Below are positions 17,718 to 28,364 of a stretch of DNA of 64,000 nucleotides, piece after piece. Position 1 is the first letter of the stretch; the number at the start of each line of letters is the position of its first letter. The notes beneath the pieces were generated by a model, which was not told the origin of the DNA, ran no database searches, and saw only the letters and a list, made by a program, of their open reading frames with translations. A program made the translations under genes and the position numbers. Origin of the DNA: CAVTPU01 sp963736695 (GTDB lineage: Bacteria; Actinomycetota; Actinomycetes; Mycobacteriales; Micromonosporaceae). Where the stretch lies: the NCBI GenBank assembly GCA_963736695.1, contig CAVTPU010000004.1:2108001-2172000 (forward strand), written 5' to 3'.

Positions 17718-18351
17718 TGTCGTTTGGGTTCCGCTGCCGTTGCTCTGAGTCACGCGCGTCGCTGTTGTCTCGCGACCGCGACGGTGGGTCGTTCGCCTCG
17801 GGAATGTTTTTTCCGGACATCTGCCCCACAATCCTTCAACGGACCACGGAGTTCTTCGTAGCGTACTTCTGTTTAATCCAATGTTATGGCATATGTCGTC
17901 GGCGGCCACCGGGAGTCCGCGTGTTCGGTCGATTACATCGAGTTATCGAATTACCGATCACCGCTGGTCACACACAGTGTCTGCCCGCGTGTCGCCCATC
18001 CCGCCTCAGCATCATCATCAATGCCACCGCACCCAGCCGCTTCGAGGCGACACTCGCGCGATTTGCGCGATTAGCGCCCCTGGTGAAGCAATTATGGCCA
18101 GCGAAGGCGACTCGCCGCCACGAATCGACCAACCTCGCCCCGAGCACCCCAACATATCGACAATCGCCGCTTCGGACTTCCGTCGGCGTGCGGCGACACG
18201 CCGCGCATCAGCGCCGAGACCACAACCAAATCCATCCGTACGGCCGATGCCCCCATGCCACACTGGACACGCCATACGGTCATATCGGAGGAGTCGAAGA
18301 CGAGCGAATGATCTCTCACGTGTCGGGAAAATGTCTCAACATATAGGACGC
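17718..18351. other. Non-coding or degenerate stretch, relatively AT-rich
   Basis: About 630 bases with no recognisable gene on either strand. The part from about 17800 to 18100 is visibly richer in A and T than its surroundings, with runs such as gttttttcc and ttaatccaatgttatggcatatg. Open frames here lack codon bias and family resemblance. A direct repeat gcgcgatt occurs twice close together around 18055-18073. The stretch lies downstream of the mutase gene and upstream of the amidohydrolase. It could hold a decayed gene or a small RNA, but nothing positive supports either. Confidence 0.5.
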
Positions 18352-19935
<1,584 letters not shown>

Positions 19936-20197
19936 ACCTCCGGATGTTAGGAGCCCAGCGGACCATCCGTACCATCGCCTCGGCGGCAGGCTCGGGACAT
20001 ATTTGCCACTCAAAGCGACCAAATGCCTACGCACCGCACCGGCCGCGCGAACTGATAGCCGATACGCGACTTTTCCTCACGCGTCTCGTCGCGCAAGATA
20101 TATCGGTGGCGCGCAGCGCCGCACGACGACGACTCCACCCACGACCCTCGGGGAGCGACGCGACCGTCATGGCCTCTCGAACACAGGCTGGCTCACG

Positions 20198-22231
20198 ATG
20201 ACCACGCCTGCTCCCCCCCGGCGAGGGCAGCCCCTGCCCGGCCGGCCGATGAGTGACCGCGCCCAGCCAGGCACGGTGGTCGGCGGCCGCTATGAGCTGC
20301 GGATCCCGATCGGCAACGGCGGCATGGGCACGGTGTGGCGGGCGGGCGACTCGCTGCTGCGTCGCGACGTCGCGGTCAAGGAGGTGCTGCTGCCGCCCAC
20401 CATGCCACCGGGCGAGCGCGACGCGCTCTGCGAGCGCACCCTGCGAGAGGCCCGCGCCGCCGCAGCCCTGTCCCACCCCAGCGTCGTGCAGGTCTATGAC
20501 GTCGTCACCGACAGCGGTCGGCCATGGATCGTCATGGAGCTGTTGGAGGCGCGAAGTGTCGCCGACATGGTCATCGACGACGGCCCGCTGTCTGGTCGGA
20601 CCGTGGCGAAGATCGGCATCGCCATGCTTGGAGCGTTGGAGGTGGCGCACGCCGCAGGTGTGCTGCACCGCGACGTGAAACCCGCGAATGTGCTCGTCTG
20701 CACCGACGGGCGGTGTGTGCTCACCGACTTCGGGGTGGCCCGATTGCCCACCGAGAGCAACCTCACGACCCCGGGCATGGTGTTGGGTTCACCACACTTC
20801 ATCTCTCCGGAGCGGGCCGTGGGTGGGGCCTTCGGTCCGCCCAGCGACCTCTTCTCCCTCGGCGTGACGCTGTATACGGCCATCGAGGGGAGCCCGCCGT
20901 TCGACCGTGGCGACGCCTTCGAGACGATGCGGGCCGTCGTTGAGGACCCGCCGCGTCCGGCGCAGCTCGCGGGCGTGCTCGAACCGGTGTTGTGGGGACT
21001 GCTCGACAAGGATCCGGCCCGCCGGTGGACCGTCGATCAGGCCCGAGCCAACCTTCGGGAGCTGCTCGCCGGGCCGCTTGGCCGGGGCAACGCCGCCGCC
21101 CCCGAATACACCGAGTCGGATCTGCACACGGTGGTCCGCCCACCCGTCGCCCCGCCGCCAGCACTGCATCAACCACCCGCCAACGGACAGGTCGGCGGTC
21201 GGGCGATGCTCGACCCGAACCAATCGCTCTCCGGGCAACTCGCCGAGGTGCGACGGTTGGCCGACGAACGAGGTGGGGCGAGCGGCGAGTCGGTCGGAAT
21301 CGGCGGCGGGCCGTCCTATGCCGATGAGCCCACCGGCGCCGGTGAACACCCTCGCGACGATGGGCCATGGGTCGACGAACACAACACCTCGACGCCCGGT
21401 GAGCAGTGGCCCAGTGAGCAGTGGCCCGGCGGGATGCCGGCCGACGCGACGGCTGTGCTGGGGCCCGCGTTGCCGCCGAACCGGCTGGGGCCGACCGGTC
21501 GCGCGGGCGTCACGACGTGGGCCTGGCAGGCCGGCACCGACGACGATGATCTCGACGAGCCGGAACGACGGGACGGAATCGGCCGTCGCCGGGCGCCCGG
21601 TCGAGGGTCACGGCTCGTCGGCCAGGTGTTGAGCGGCCATGGCACGAGCGGGAGGGCCAAGATTTTCGCCGTCGCCGGCATCGCGGTGCTGCTCGTGCTC
21701 ACCACGGTGGGCTTGGCCAGCGGATGGTTCTCCGACAGCACCTCGGCCGCGACGCGGCCGCCCGCAACGTCACCCACCCCGCGCACGCCCGCCATCGCCG
21801 TCACGCACGTCGCCGACTTTCGGGGCATCTGGGTGGATGTGCCGAAGGGCTGGACCCGCACGACCAACGGGTCTTATATCGATTTTCGGGACCCCGACGC
21901 GGAACGCAAGATCCGCATCAACGTCGAGAAGTCCGCCGGCACAGCGCGTCGGTTTCTGCAGACCGCCGAGTCGGGTCTGAAGAATCCGTCCCGGTGCCCC
22001 GCGCCCTATCGACAGATCGCACTGCGCGACGCGGTGCTGGGTGGCCACGACGGCGCCGAGCTCGAATATTCCTGTGGTTCTGGCGACAATCACCGGCACG
22101 GCGTGTGGCGAGCGGTGGTGGTCGACGGCAATGCCTATCACTTCTACCTCACTGTGCCGGACAGTCAGTTCGAGGCCAGCCGGCCAATCCTCGACGAGCT
22201 GGTCGCGTCCTTCCGGGTAGGGTCGGCCTGA
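20198..22231 (+). CDS. Transmembrane serine/threonine protein kinase (PknB-like)
   Basis: 677-aa Hanks-type kinase. Kinase domain at about residues 28-285: GRYELRIPIGNGGMGTVWRA (glycine loop), RDVAVKEV (ATP Lys), VLHRDVKPANVLV (catalytic Asp near 158), LTDFGVARL (DFG near 177), GSPHFISPERA and GPPSDLFSLGVTLYTAIEG. A Pro/Asp-rich juxtamembrane segment follows, then one transmembrane helix at about 488-510 (IFAVAGIAVLLVLTTVGLA). The external C-terminal domain of about 150 residues has two Cys (CPAPY and EYSCGSG) that could form a disulfide. There are no PASTA repeats. ATG 20198 is the first start that leaves a normal N-terminus. It is divergent from the mutase gene. Its signal and targets are unknown. 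Confidence 0.92.
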   Translation: MTTPAPPRRGQPLPGRPMSDRAQPGTVVGGRYELRIPIGNGGMGTVWRAGDSLLRRDVAVKEVLLPPTMPPGERDALCERTLREARAAAALSHPSVVQVYDVVTDSGRPWIVMELLEARSVADMVIDDGPLSGRTVAKIGIAMLGALEVAHAAGVLHRDVKPANVLVCTDGRCVLTDFGVARLPTESNLTTPGMVLGSPHFISPERAVGGAFGPPSDLFSLGVTLYTAIEGSPPFDRGDAFETMRAVVEDPPRPAQLAGVLEPVLWGLLDKDPARRWTVDQARANLRELLAGPLGRGNAAAPEYTESDLHTVVRPPVAPPPALHQPPANGQVGGRAMLDPNQSLSGQLAEVRRLADERGGASGESVGIGGGPSYADEPTGAGEHPRDDGPWVDEHNTSTPGEQWPSEQWPGGMPADATAVLGPALPPNRLGPTGRAGVTTWAWQAGTDDDDLDEPERRDGIGRRRAPGRGSRLVGQVLSGHGTSGRAKIFAVAGIAVLLVLTTVGLASGWFSDSTSAATRPPATSPTPRTPAIAVTHVADFRGIWVDVPKGWTRTTNGSYIDFRDPDAERKIRINVEKSAGTARRFLQTAESGLKNPSRCPAPYRQIALRDAVLGGHDGAELEYSCGSGDNHRHGVWRAVVVDGNAYHFYLTVPDSQFEASRPILDELVASFRVGSA

Positions 22232-22285
22232 CCGGGAACCCTTCGGCGAACGGCCGGCGGCCGGGCGCGGGCGATTGAGGAGACC

Positions 22286-24058
22286 ATGCGAGCGTCGATC
22301 GATGACACCCAGCCGCCCCCTGCCCTCGCCGAATTGACGGAGCGGGCGCTCGCATGGTTGGCCGACGATCCGGATCCGACCGATCGCGCCGAGTTGCGGG
22401 CCATCGTCGACGCGCTTCCCCATGGATCGGAGGCCCTCGCTGACCGATTCGCCGGCCCTCTCACCTTCGGCACGGCCGGGCTGCGTGGCCCGATGCGCGC
22501 CGGCCCCAACGGCATGAATCTCGCCGTGGTGCGCCAAGCGGCCGCCGGCCTCGTCGCGTGGCTCGGCCAACAGCGTGCCGATGGCCCGCTGGTCATCGGT
22601 TTCGACGCGCGACACCGATCACGCCGGTTCGCCGAGGAGACCGCGCGGGTCGCGACCGGTGCCGGCCGGCCGGTCCTGCTCATGCCCGAACCGTCGCCGA
22701 CCCCGGTGCTCGCCTACGCGGTGCGAGCCCTCGACGCGTGCGCCGGCGTCATGGTCACGGCGAGCCACAATCCGCCGGCCGACAACGGTTACAAGGTCTA
22801 TCTCGGCCGGGGTCTCGGCGGCCCGGGTGGCGATGGGGCGCAGCTCGCGCCCCCGGTCGACGCGGAGATCGAAAAGGCGATCCGCGCCGTCGGACCTCTC
22901 TTGGACGTCCCCCTCGGCGACCTGGGCGACCCTGTCGCCCCCACGATCGTCGGCGCCTATCTGGCCGGCGCGGTCACCGCGACTGTGGGGCCGGGGGACA
23001 CCGATTCCCCGGCGAGAGCCGCGTTGGTGACGGCCTATACGGCACTGCACGGCGTGGGCATGAGCACACTCGTCGGGGCGTTCAAGCACGCGGGTTTCGC
23101 CGCGCCGGCCTTGGTCGCCGGCCAGGCGATGCCCGACCCCGACTTCCCCACCGTCTCCTTCCCCAACCCGGAGGAGCCCGGCGCGATGGACGCGGTGATC
23201 GACCTGGCAGCCGAGATCGGCGCCGATCTCGCCATCGCCAACGACCCCGACGCTGACCGCCTCGCCATCGCCGTGCCGGTCACCGCAGCACGGGTCGCCG
23301 ACGTCGTGGGCGCGGCCTTCGACAACGTACGCGCGAATCGGCGCGGTGACTGGCGGGCGTTGCGCGGTGACGAGATCGGCGTGTTGATCGCCGATCACCT
23401 GATCAGGCGCGGCGTCGCGGGGCGCTTCGCCACGACGATCGTGTCGTCGTCACTGCTGCCGGCGATCTGTGCGGCGCGTGGCCTGCCCTGTTCCCAGACG
23501 TTGACCGGGTTCAAGTGGATCGTCCGCGCGGCGGGCGGCGCCGACCTCGCCTTTGGCTACGAGGAGGCGCTGGGCTATTGCGTCGCGCCGGAACACGTAC
23601 GGGATAAAGACGGGATCACGGCCGCGCTCGTCATCGCCGACCTCGCCGCCACGCTCAAGGCCGAGGGGCGCACGCTGCTCGACCGGCTCGACGAGATCGC
23701 CCGCGAGTTCGGTCTCCACGGCACCGACCAGGTCTCCATCCGGGTCGACGACCTCGGCGAGATCGCCGCGATGATGGCCCGGTTGCGCGCGGCACCGCCC
23801 GTGACGCTGCTCGACGAATCGGTGCGCGCGGTGACGGACCTCGCGCCAGACGCCGACGTCGTCACGCTGCACACCGCAACGGCCCGGGTGGTCGTGCGTC
23901 CCTCGGGAACCGAGCCGAAACTCAAGGCCTATCTCGAAGTGATCACGGCCGTAGCCCCGGACAGCTCGGCCGACCTGACACCCACGCGGGACCGTGCCGC
24001 GACGGCGCTGACCCGGCTACGCGCCGAGATCACCGCCGCCCTCGGCCACGGAGGATGA
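22286..24058 (+). CDS. Phosphohexomutase (phosphoglucomutase/phosphomannomutase family)
   Basis: 590-aa alpha-D-phosphohexomutase. It interconverts 1- and 6-phosphosugars (or pentose 1- and 5-phosphates). Seen: LTFGTAGLRGPMRAGPNGMN near residue 60, the phosphoserine loop VMVTASHNPPADNGYK with Ser160, the metal loop ANDPDADRLAIAV near residue 315, the sugar-binding segment GYEEALGYCV near residue 425 and the phosphate-binding VVRPSGTEPKLKAYLEV near residue 540. Length fits the long PGM2/PgmB-type group, members of which can act on ribose or deoxyribose phosphates; with upp and deoC adjacent, a role in nucleoside salvage is plausible but inferred. GAGGAGACC precedes ATG 22286. Confidence 0.9.
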   Translation: MRASIDDTQPPPALAELTERALAWLADDPDPTDRAELRAIVDALPHGSEALADRFAGPLTFGTAGLRGPMRAGPNGMNLAVVRQAAAGLVAWLGQQRADGPLVIGFDARHRSRRFAEETARVATGAGRPVLLMPEPSPTPVLAYAVRALDACAGVMVTASHNPPADNGYKVYLGRGLGGPGGDGAQLAPPVDAEIEKAIRAVGPLLDVPLGDLGDPVAPTIVGAYLAGAVTATVGPGDTDSPARAALVTAYTALHGVGMSTLVGAFKHAGFAAPALVAGQAMPDPDFPTVSFPNPEEPGAMDAVIDLAAEIGADLAIANDPDADRLAIAVPVTAARVADVVGAAFDNVRANRRGDWRALRGDEIGVLIADHLIRRGVAGRFATTIVSSSLLPAICAARGLPCSQTLTGFKWIVRAAGGADLAFGYEEALGYCVAPEHVRDKDGITAALVIADLAATLKAEGRTLLDRLDEIAREFGLHGTDQVSIRVDDLGEIAAMMARLRAAPPVTLLDESVRAVTDLAPDADVVTLHTATARVVVRPSGTEPKLKAYLEVITAVAPDSSADLTPTRDRAATALTRLRAEITAALGHGG

Positions 24059-24068
24059 TCGAGGGGGC

Positions 24069-24701
24069 TTAGAAGCGGGGCATGCCGCCGAACTGGCGGT
24101 CGCCAGCGTCGCCCAGCCCCGGCACGATGAACGCCTGCTCGTTGAGGCGTTCATCGATTGACGCCGTCACCAACCGCATCGGCAGGCCTGAGTCGGCGAG
24201 CCGAGCCACCCCTTCGGGTGCGGCGAGCACACAGATGACCGTGATGTCGGTGCTGCCCCGGCCGGCGATGAGGCGCACGCAGTGCTCCAGCGAACCGCCG
24301 GTGGCGAGCATCGGGTCGAGCACGATCACCGGAGTGTCGCTCAGATCCGCCGGAAGCGACTCCAGATATGCCCGTGGTTCAAAGGTGTGCTCGTCGCGGG
24401 CGAGGCCGACGAATCCCATGGACGACTCGGGGAGTAACGCGAGCGCGGCGTCGGCCATGCCCAGCCCGGCGCGCAGCACCGGCACGAGCAGTGGGGCGTT
24501 GCCGACCCGGTGCCCGGTGGTCGGGCACAGCGGCGTCGCGATCGACACCTCGTCGAGGGCGATCCCTCGTGCCGCTTCATAGACCAGCATCGTGGTGAGT
24601 TCATGCAGGGAGGCGCGGAACGCTCCGGAGTCGGTGCGTGCGTCGCGCATCGCGGCGAGCCGGGTCTTTACCAGGGGGTGATCAACGACGAGTACATCCA
24701 C
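24069..24701 (-). CDS. upp: Uracil phosphoribosyltransferase
   Basis: 210-aa enzyme making UMP from uracil and PRPP. Seen: [24 protein letters not shown] at the N-terminus, [31 protein letters not shown], the PRPP-binding loop [18 protein letters not shown] near residue 130, and the C-terminal uracil-binding [15 protein letters not shown]. The start is GTG 24701, which lies 8 nt after a TAGCTT hexamer, so the mRNA leader would be at most a few bases. It is divergent from deoC. It completes uracil salvage begun by the cytidine deaminase and thymidine/uridine phosphorolysis functions encoded at 40.7-42.4 kb. Confidence 0.97.
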   Translation of the reverse strand: MDVLVVDHPLVKTRLAAMRDARTDSGAFRASLHELTTMLVYEAARGIALDEVSIATPLCPTTGHRVGNAPLLVPVLRAGLGMADAALALLPESSMGFVGLARDEHTFEPRAYLESLPADLSDTPVIVLDPMLATGGSLEHCVRLIAGRGSTDITVICVLAAPEGVARLADSGLPMRLVTASIDERLNEQAFIVPGLGDAGDRQFGGMPRF

Positions 24702-24709
24702 AGGGGTTC

Positions 24710-24715
24710 AAGCTA
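24710..24715 (-). promoter_or_regulatory. Candidate -10 (TAGCTT) for upp
   Basis: Minus-strand hexamer 8 nt upstream of GTG 24701, implying an almost leaderless mRNA. Confidence 0.4.
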
Positions 24716-24806
24716 CGCTGCGCCCCGGTCGGCGGACGGAGCGGGCGGGCGGCTCAGCGACGGATGTCACCCGTCGCGGGCCGTGCGTCCCGCCGGTGGT
24801 CACTCG

Positions 24807-24812
24807 TAGACT
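24807..24812 (+). promoter_or_regulatory. Candidate -10 (TAGACT) for deoC
   Basis: The hexamer ends 7 nt before GTG 24820 and therefore argues for that codon over the in-frame GTG at 24796, which would lie upstream of the -10. Confidence 0.45.
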
Positions 24813-24819
24813 CTCCGAC

Positions 24820-25815
24820 GTGACGGTGACGGCGAGAAGTTCCGGCGTGCCGGCCGACGGCGGGCCGCTGGGTGATGTCGCCCGCTCCGACGCCGCCCTG
24901 CGCACCTTTCTTCATGGTTTGCCGGGTGTCGACCAGGTTGGCGCGGAGGCACGCGCCGCCATGCTCGCCAGCCGGTCGATCAAGACGACGTCGAAGAGCT
25001 GGGCGATCGACCTCTCCATCACCATGGTCGACCTCACCACGCTGGAGGGGGCGGACACTCCGGGCAAAGTGCGGGCATTGTGCGCGAAAGCCGCCCGTCC
25101 CGACCCGACCGACACCTCCTGCCCCCAGGTCGCCGCCGTCTGCGTCTATCCCTCGCTCGTCGGCGTCGCCGCGACCGAACTCGCCGGATCCGGCATCCAC
25201 ATCGCCAGCGTCGCCACCGCCTTTCCGTCCGGCCAGTCGAGCCTCGCGGTCCGCCTCGACGACACCGAGGCGGCGATCTCGGCCGGCGCCGACGAGATCG
25301 ACATGGTGATCAACCGGGGCGCTTTCCTGTCCGGCCGCTATCGGGAGGTCTTCGACGAGATCGCCGCGGTCAAGCAGGTGTGCGCTCGCAGCGCGCCGAC
25401 CGGCCGAGCCGTGCATCTCAAAGTGATTCTGGAGACCGGCGAACTGGCGACCTACGACAACGTGCGCCGGGCCAGCTGGCTCGCGCTGCTCGCCGGTGCC
25501 GACGTGATCAAGACCTCGACCGGCAAGGTGAGCCCGGCCGCAACCCTGCCCGTCACACTGGTGATGCTCGAGGCGGTGCGCGACTTCCACGCCGTCACCG
25601 GCCGGGTGGCCGGGGTCAAGGCGGCCGGCGGCATTCGCACCACCAAAGAGGCGATCGCCTATCTGGTCATGGTCAACGAGACGACCGGCCCCGACTGGCT
25701 CCACCCCGACCGCTTCCGCTTCGGGGCGTCATCGCTGCTCAATGACCTGCTGATGCAGCGCTCCCGGTTGGCGACCGGGCACTACAGCGGCCCCGACTAT
25801 GTGACGGTGGATTAG
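24820..25815 (+). CDS. deoC: Deoxyribose-phosphate aldolase
   Basis: 331-aa class I aldolase splitting 2-deoxyribose 5-phosphate into glyceraldehyde 3-phosphate and acetaldehyde. Seen: AAVCVYPSLV near residue 105, DEIDMVINRGAFLSG near residue 160, HLKVILETGEL, the Schiff-base region ADVIKTSTGKVSP near residue 230, and GVKAAGGIRTTKEA near residue 270 with the second active-site Lys. The long form (over 300 residues) is usual in actinobacteria. Start 24820 is preferred from the position of the -10-like hexamer. Two aldehyde dehydrogenase genes follow immediately (2 nt gap); they would suit oxidation of the acetaldehyde product. Confidence 0.96.
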   Translation: MTVTARSSGVPADGGPLGDVARSDAALRTFLHGLPGVDQVGAEARAAMLASRSIKTTSKSWAIDLSITMVDLTTLEGADTPGKVRALCAKAARPDPTDTSCPQVAAVCVYPSLVGVAATELAGSGIHIASVATAFPSGQSSLAVRLDDTEAAISAGADEIDMVINRGAFLSGRYREVFDEIAAVKQVCARSAPTGRAVHLKVILETGELATYDNVRRASWLALLAGADVIKTSTGKVSPAATLPVTLVMLEAVRDFHAVTGRVAGVKAAGGIRTTKEAIAYLVMVNETTGPDWLHPDRFRFGASSLLNDLLMQRSRLATGHYSGPDYVTVD

Positions 25816-25817
25816 TC

Positions 25818-27254
25818 ATGCCGACCTTCGACTACGCTCCGGCCCCGGAGTCACGCGCCATCGTGCGCCTGCTCCCGGCGTACGGATTGTTTATCAACGG
25901 GGAGTTCGTCGAGGGCCGGTCGGGCGCCACCCGGACCACCGTCAACCCGGCGACCGAAGAGACCCTCGCCCAGGTCACCGAGAGTGGCGGGTCCGATGTG
26001 GACTCAGCGGTGGCCGCGGCGCGACACGCCTTCGACAATCGTTGGGGTCGGATGCCCGGCTCGGAACGAGCGAAGTATCTCTATCGCCTGGCCCGCCTCA
26101 TTCAGGAACGTTCCCGCGAACTCGCGGTGCTGGAGTCGCTCGACAACGGCAAACCCATCCGCGAGTCCCGCGACGTCGACATCCCCTTGGTAGCGGCACA
26201 CTTCTTCTACTACGCCGGCTGGGCCGACAAACTCGAATACGCCGGATTCGGGCCGAACCCGCAGCCGATCGGCGTGGCCGCTCAGGTGATCCCGTGGAAC
26301 TTCCCGCTGCTCATGCTCGCGTGGAAGGTCGCCCCCGCGCTCGCCTGTGGCAACACCGTGGTGCTCAAACCGGCCGAGACGACCCCGCTGACCGCCCTGC
26401 TCTTCGCCGAGATCTGCCAACAGGCGGAGCTGCCACCCGGCGTGGTCAACATCGTCACCGGGGGCGGCGACACCGGTCGACTTCTCGTCGAGCATGCCGG
26501 GATCGACAAGGTGGCGTTCACCGGATCGACCGAGGTCGGCAGGGCCATCGCGGCGGCCGTCGCCGGCACCGGCAAACGACTCACCCTCGAGCTTGGGGGC
26601 AAAGCCGCCAACATCGTCTTCGACGACGCTCCGATCGACGAGACGGTCGAAGGCATCGTCAACGGGATCTTCTTCAACCAGGGACACGTCTGCTGCGCGG
26701 GGTCGAGGCTGCTGCTGCAGGAGTCGATCGCCGACCATCTCATCGACCGGCTCAAACGCCGCATGGGTCAGCTGCGGGTCGGCGATCCGCTCGACAAGAA
26801 CACCGATGTCGGTGCGATCAACTCGGCGGAACAGCTTCGCCGCATCACCACCCTCACCGACGCGGGCGAGGCCGAGGGCGCCGACCGGTGGTCTCCCGCA
26901 TGCGACCTGCCCGACCGGGGATTCTGGTTCGCCCCCACGCTCTTCACCGGCGTCTCGCAGGCGCACCGCATCGCCCAGGAAGAGATCTTCGGTCCCGTGC
27001 TGTCCGTGCTGACCTTCCGCACCCCGGCCGAGGCCGTGGAGAAGGCCAACAACACGCCCTACGGGTTGTCGGCCGGCATCTGGACCGAGAAGGGCTCGCG
27101 CATCCTCGCCATCGCCGACAAGTTGCGCGCCGGCGTCGTGTGGGCCAACACCTTCAACAAGTTCGACCCGACCAGCCCATTCGGCGGTTACAAAGAGTCA
27201 GGGTACGGCCGCGAGGGTGGCCGGCACGGGTTGGAGGCTTACCTTGCCCACTAA
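25818..27254 (+). CDS. NAD(P)+-dependent aldehyde dehydrogenase
   Basis: 478-aa full-length aldehyde dehydrogenase. Seen: LFINGEFVEGRSG, NPATEETLAQV, the cofactor-binding QVIPWNFPLLMLAWKVAPALACGNTVVLKPAE near residues 155-185, FTGSTEVGRAI near residue 235, the general-base Glu in LTLELGGKAANIV near residue 257, the catalytic Cys in FFNQGHVCCAGSRLL near residue 290, QEEIFGPVLSV and the C-terminal SPFGGYKESGYGREGG. It follows deoC by 2 nt and overlaps the shorter dehydrogenase-like gene by 11 nt, so the three form one operon. Its likely job is oxidation of acetaldehyde from deoxyribose breakdown, inferred from position. Confidence 0.93.
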   Translation: MPTFDYAPAPESRAIVRLLPAYGLFINGEFVEGRSGATRTTVNPATEETLAQVTESGGSDVDSAVAAARHAFDNRWGRMPGSERAKYLYRLARLIQERSRELAVLESLDNGKPIRESRDVDIPLVAAHFFYYAGWADKLEYAGFGPNPQPIGVAAQVIPWNFPLLMLAWKVAPALACGNTVVLKPAETTPLTALLFAEICQQAELPPGVVNIVTGGGDTGRLLVEHAGIDKVAFTGSTEVGRAIAAAVAGTGKRLTLELGGKAANIVFDDAPIDETVEGIVNGIFFNQGHVCCAGSRLLLQESIADHLIDRLKRRMGQLRVGDPLDKNTDVGAINSAEQLRRITTLTDAGEAEGADRWSPACDLPDRGFWFAPTLFTGVSQAHRIAQEEIFGPVLSVLTFRTPAEAVEKANNTPYGLSAGIWTEKGSRILAIADKLRAGVVWANTFNKFDPTSPFGGYKESGYGREGGRHGLEAYLAH

Positions 27255-28251
27255 ACGAGGCACCCAGGCGAAGGCCGGCGCGACGCGAGCCCCGGCGCCC
27301 ATAGCCACAGCCGCGCCGCCCGTGAGCGCCACACCGTCTCAGGTGGATGCGCCAGCCCTCGCCACCGGCGCGCCGACGGGGGCCGGGCCGGGCACGCGGG
27401 TGGGCGTGCGCAAGACGTACAAACTCTTTATCGGTGGCGCTTTTCCCCGCAGCGAATCGGGACGCTCCTATGTGGTCCGTTCCGCGACGGGAGAATTCCT
27501 CGCAAACGCGGCGCTCGCCTCGCGCAAAGACCTGCGCAACGCCGTCGTCGCCGCACGCCGCGCGGTCGCCGGCTGGTCCGGCGCCACCGCCTATAACCGC
27601 GCGCAGATCCTCTACCGAATCGCCGAGATGTTGGAGGGCCGACACCGGCAGTTCGTCGACGAGGTCTGCGACGGCGAAGGGGTTGGCCGCCGAACCGCCG
27701 CCGCCACCGTCGACACCGCCATCGACCGATGGGTCTGGTACGCCGGATGGGCCGACAAGATCGCCCAAGTGCACGGCAACGCCAACCCGGTCGCCGGGCC
27801 CTTCTTCAACCTCACCACGGTGGAGCCCTCCGGAGTCGTCGGTGTTGTGGCACCGGCTGGCTCATCGCTTCTCGGTCTGGTCAGCGTCATCGCCCCGGTC
27901 ATCGTCTCGGGCAACACCTGTGTGGTGCTCGCGAGCCCGAGCCGGCCGCTGCCCGCCGTGACCCTCGCCGAGGTGCTCGCCACCTCTGACCTGCCCGGTG
28001 GGGTTGTCAATCTGCTCACCGGAGACATCGCCGAGACCGCTCCGTGGCTCGCGTCCCACCTCGATGTCAACGCCCTCGACCTCTCCGGGGTCGACGACCC
28101 AGAGCTGGCGACGGCGCTTGAGGTCGCCGCAGCGGGCAACCTCAAGCGCGTATTGCGGCCCAGCCCCCAGGATTGGACGAACCCACCCCGTCCCACCCGG
28201 ATGCTCACGTTCGTTGAGTCGAAGACGGTGTGGCACCCCAAGGGCCTGTGA
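27244..28251 (+). CDS. Truncated aldehyde dehydrogenase homologue lacking the catalytic domain
   Basis: 335-aa protein homologous to the N-terminal cofactor-binding part of aldehyde dehydrogenases. After a 45-residue Ala/Pro-rich leader it has YKLFIGGAFPRSESGRSY, AAYNRAQILYRIAEML-like sequence, WVWYAGWADK and EPSGVVGVVAPAGSSLLGLVSVIAPVIVSGN. The usual P-W-N-F is replaced by APAGSS. The segments holding the general-base Glu and catalytic Cys are absent, so dehydrogenase activity is unlikely. It begins at TTG 27244, with TTGGAGG correctly spaced upstream and overlapping the preceding dehydrogenase by 11 nt. It may be a regulatory or structural partner of the full-length enzyme. A pair of this kind behind deoC is, from memory, also seen in Streptomyces. 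Confidence 0.82.
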   Translation: MPTKRGTQAKAGATRAPAPIATAAPPVSATPSQVDAPALATGAPTGAGPGTRVGVRKTYKLFIGGAFPRSESGRSYVVRSATGEFLANAALASRKDLRNAVVAARRAVAGWSGATAYNRAQILYRIAEMLEGRHRQFVDEVCDGEGVGRRTAAATVDTAIDRWVWYAGWADKIAQVHGNANPVAGPFFNLTTVEPSGVVGVVAPAGSSLLGLVSVIAPVIVSGNTCVVLASPSRPLPAVTLAEVLATSDLPGGVVNLLTGDIAETAPWLASHLDVNALDLSGVDDPELATALEVAAAGNLKRVLRPSPQDWTNPPRPTRMLTFVESKTVWHPKGL

Positions 28252-28364
28252 ACCTGGGCGAGCCGGTCGGCAGCGGAGGGTGACAACCGGCTAGGGTGTG
28301 CGCTGAATCGCTGATCGGCGATGGGCGCCATCAGCTCCGACAGACCCATCACACGGAGGTCGCC

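Noticed and set aside
17717..18346. 209-codon plus-strand open frame in the gene-poor island
   Set aside because: No ribosome-binding site, no family resemblance, atypical composition including many Cys, His and Ile; more likely chance.
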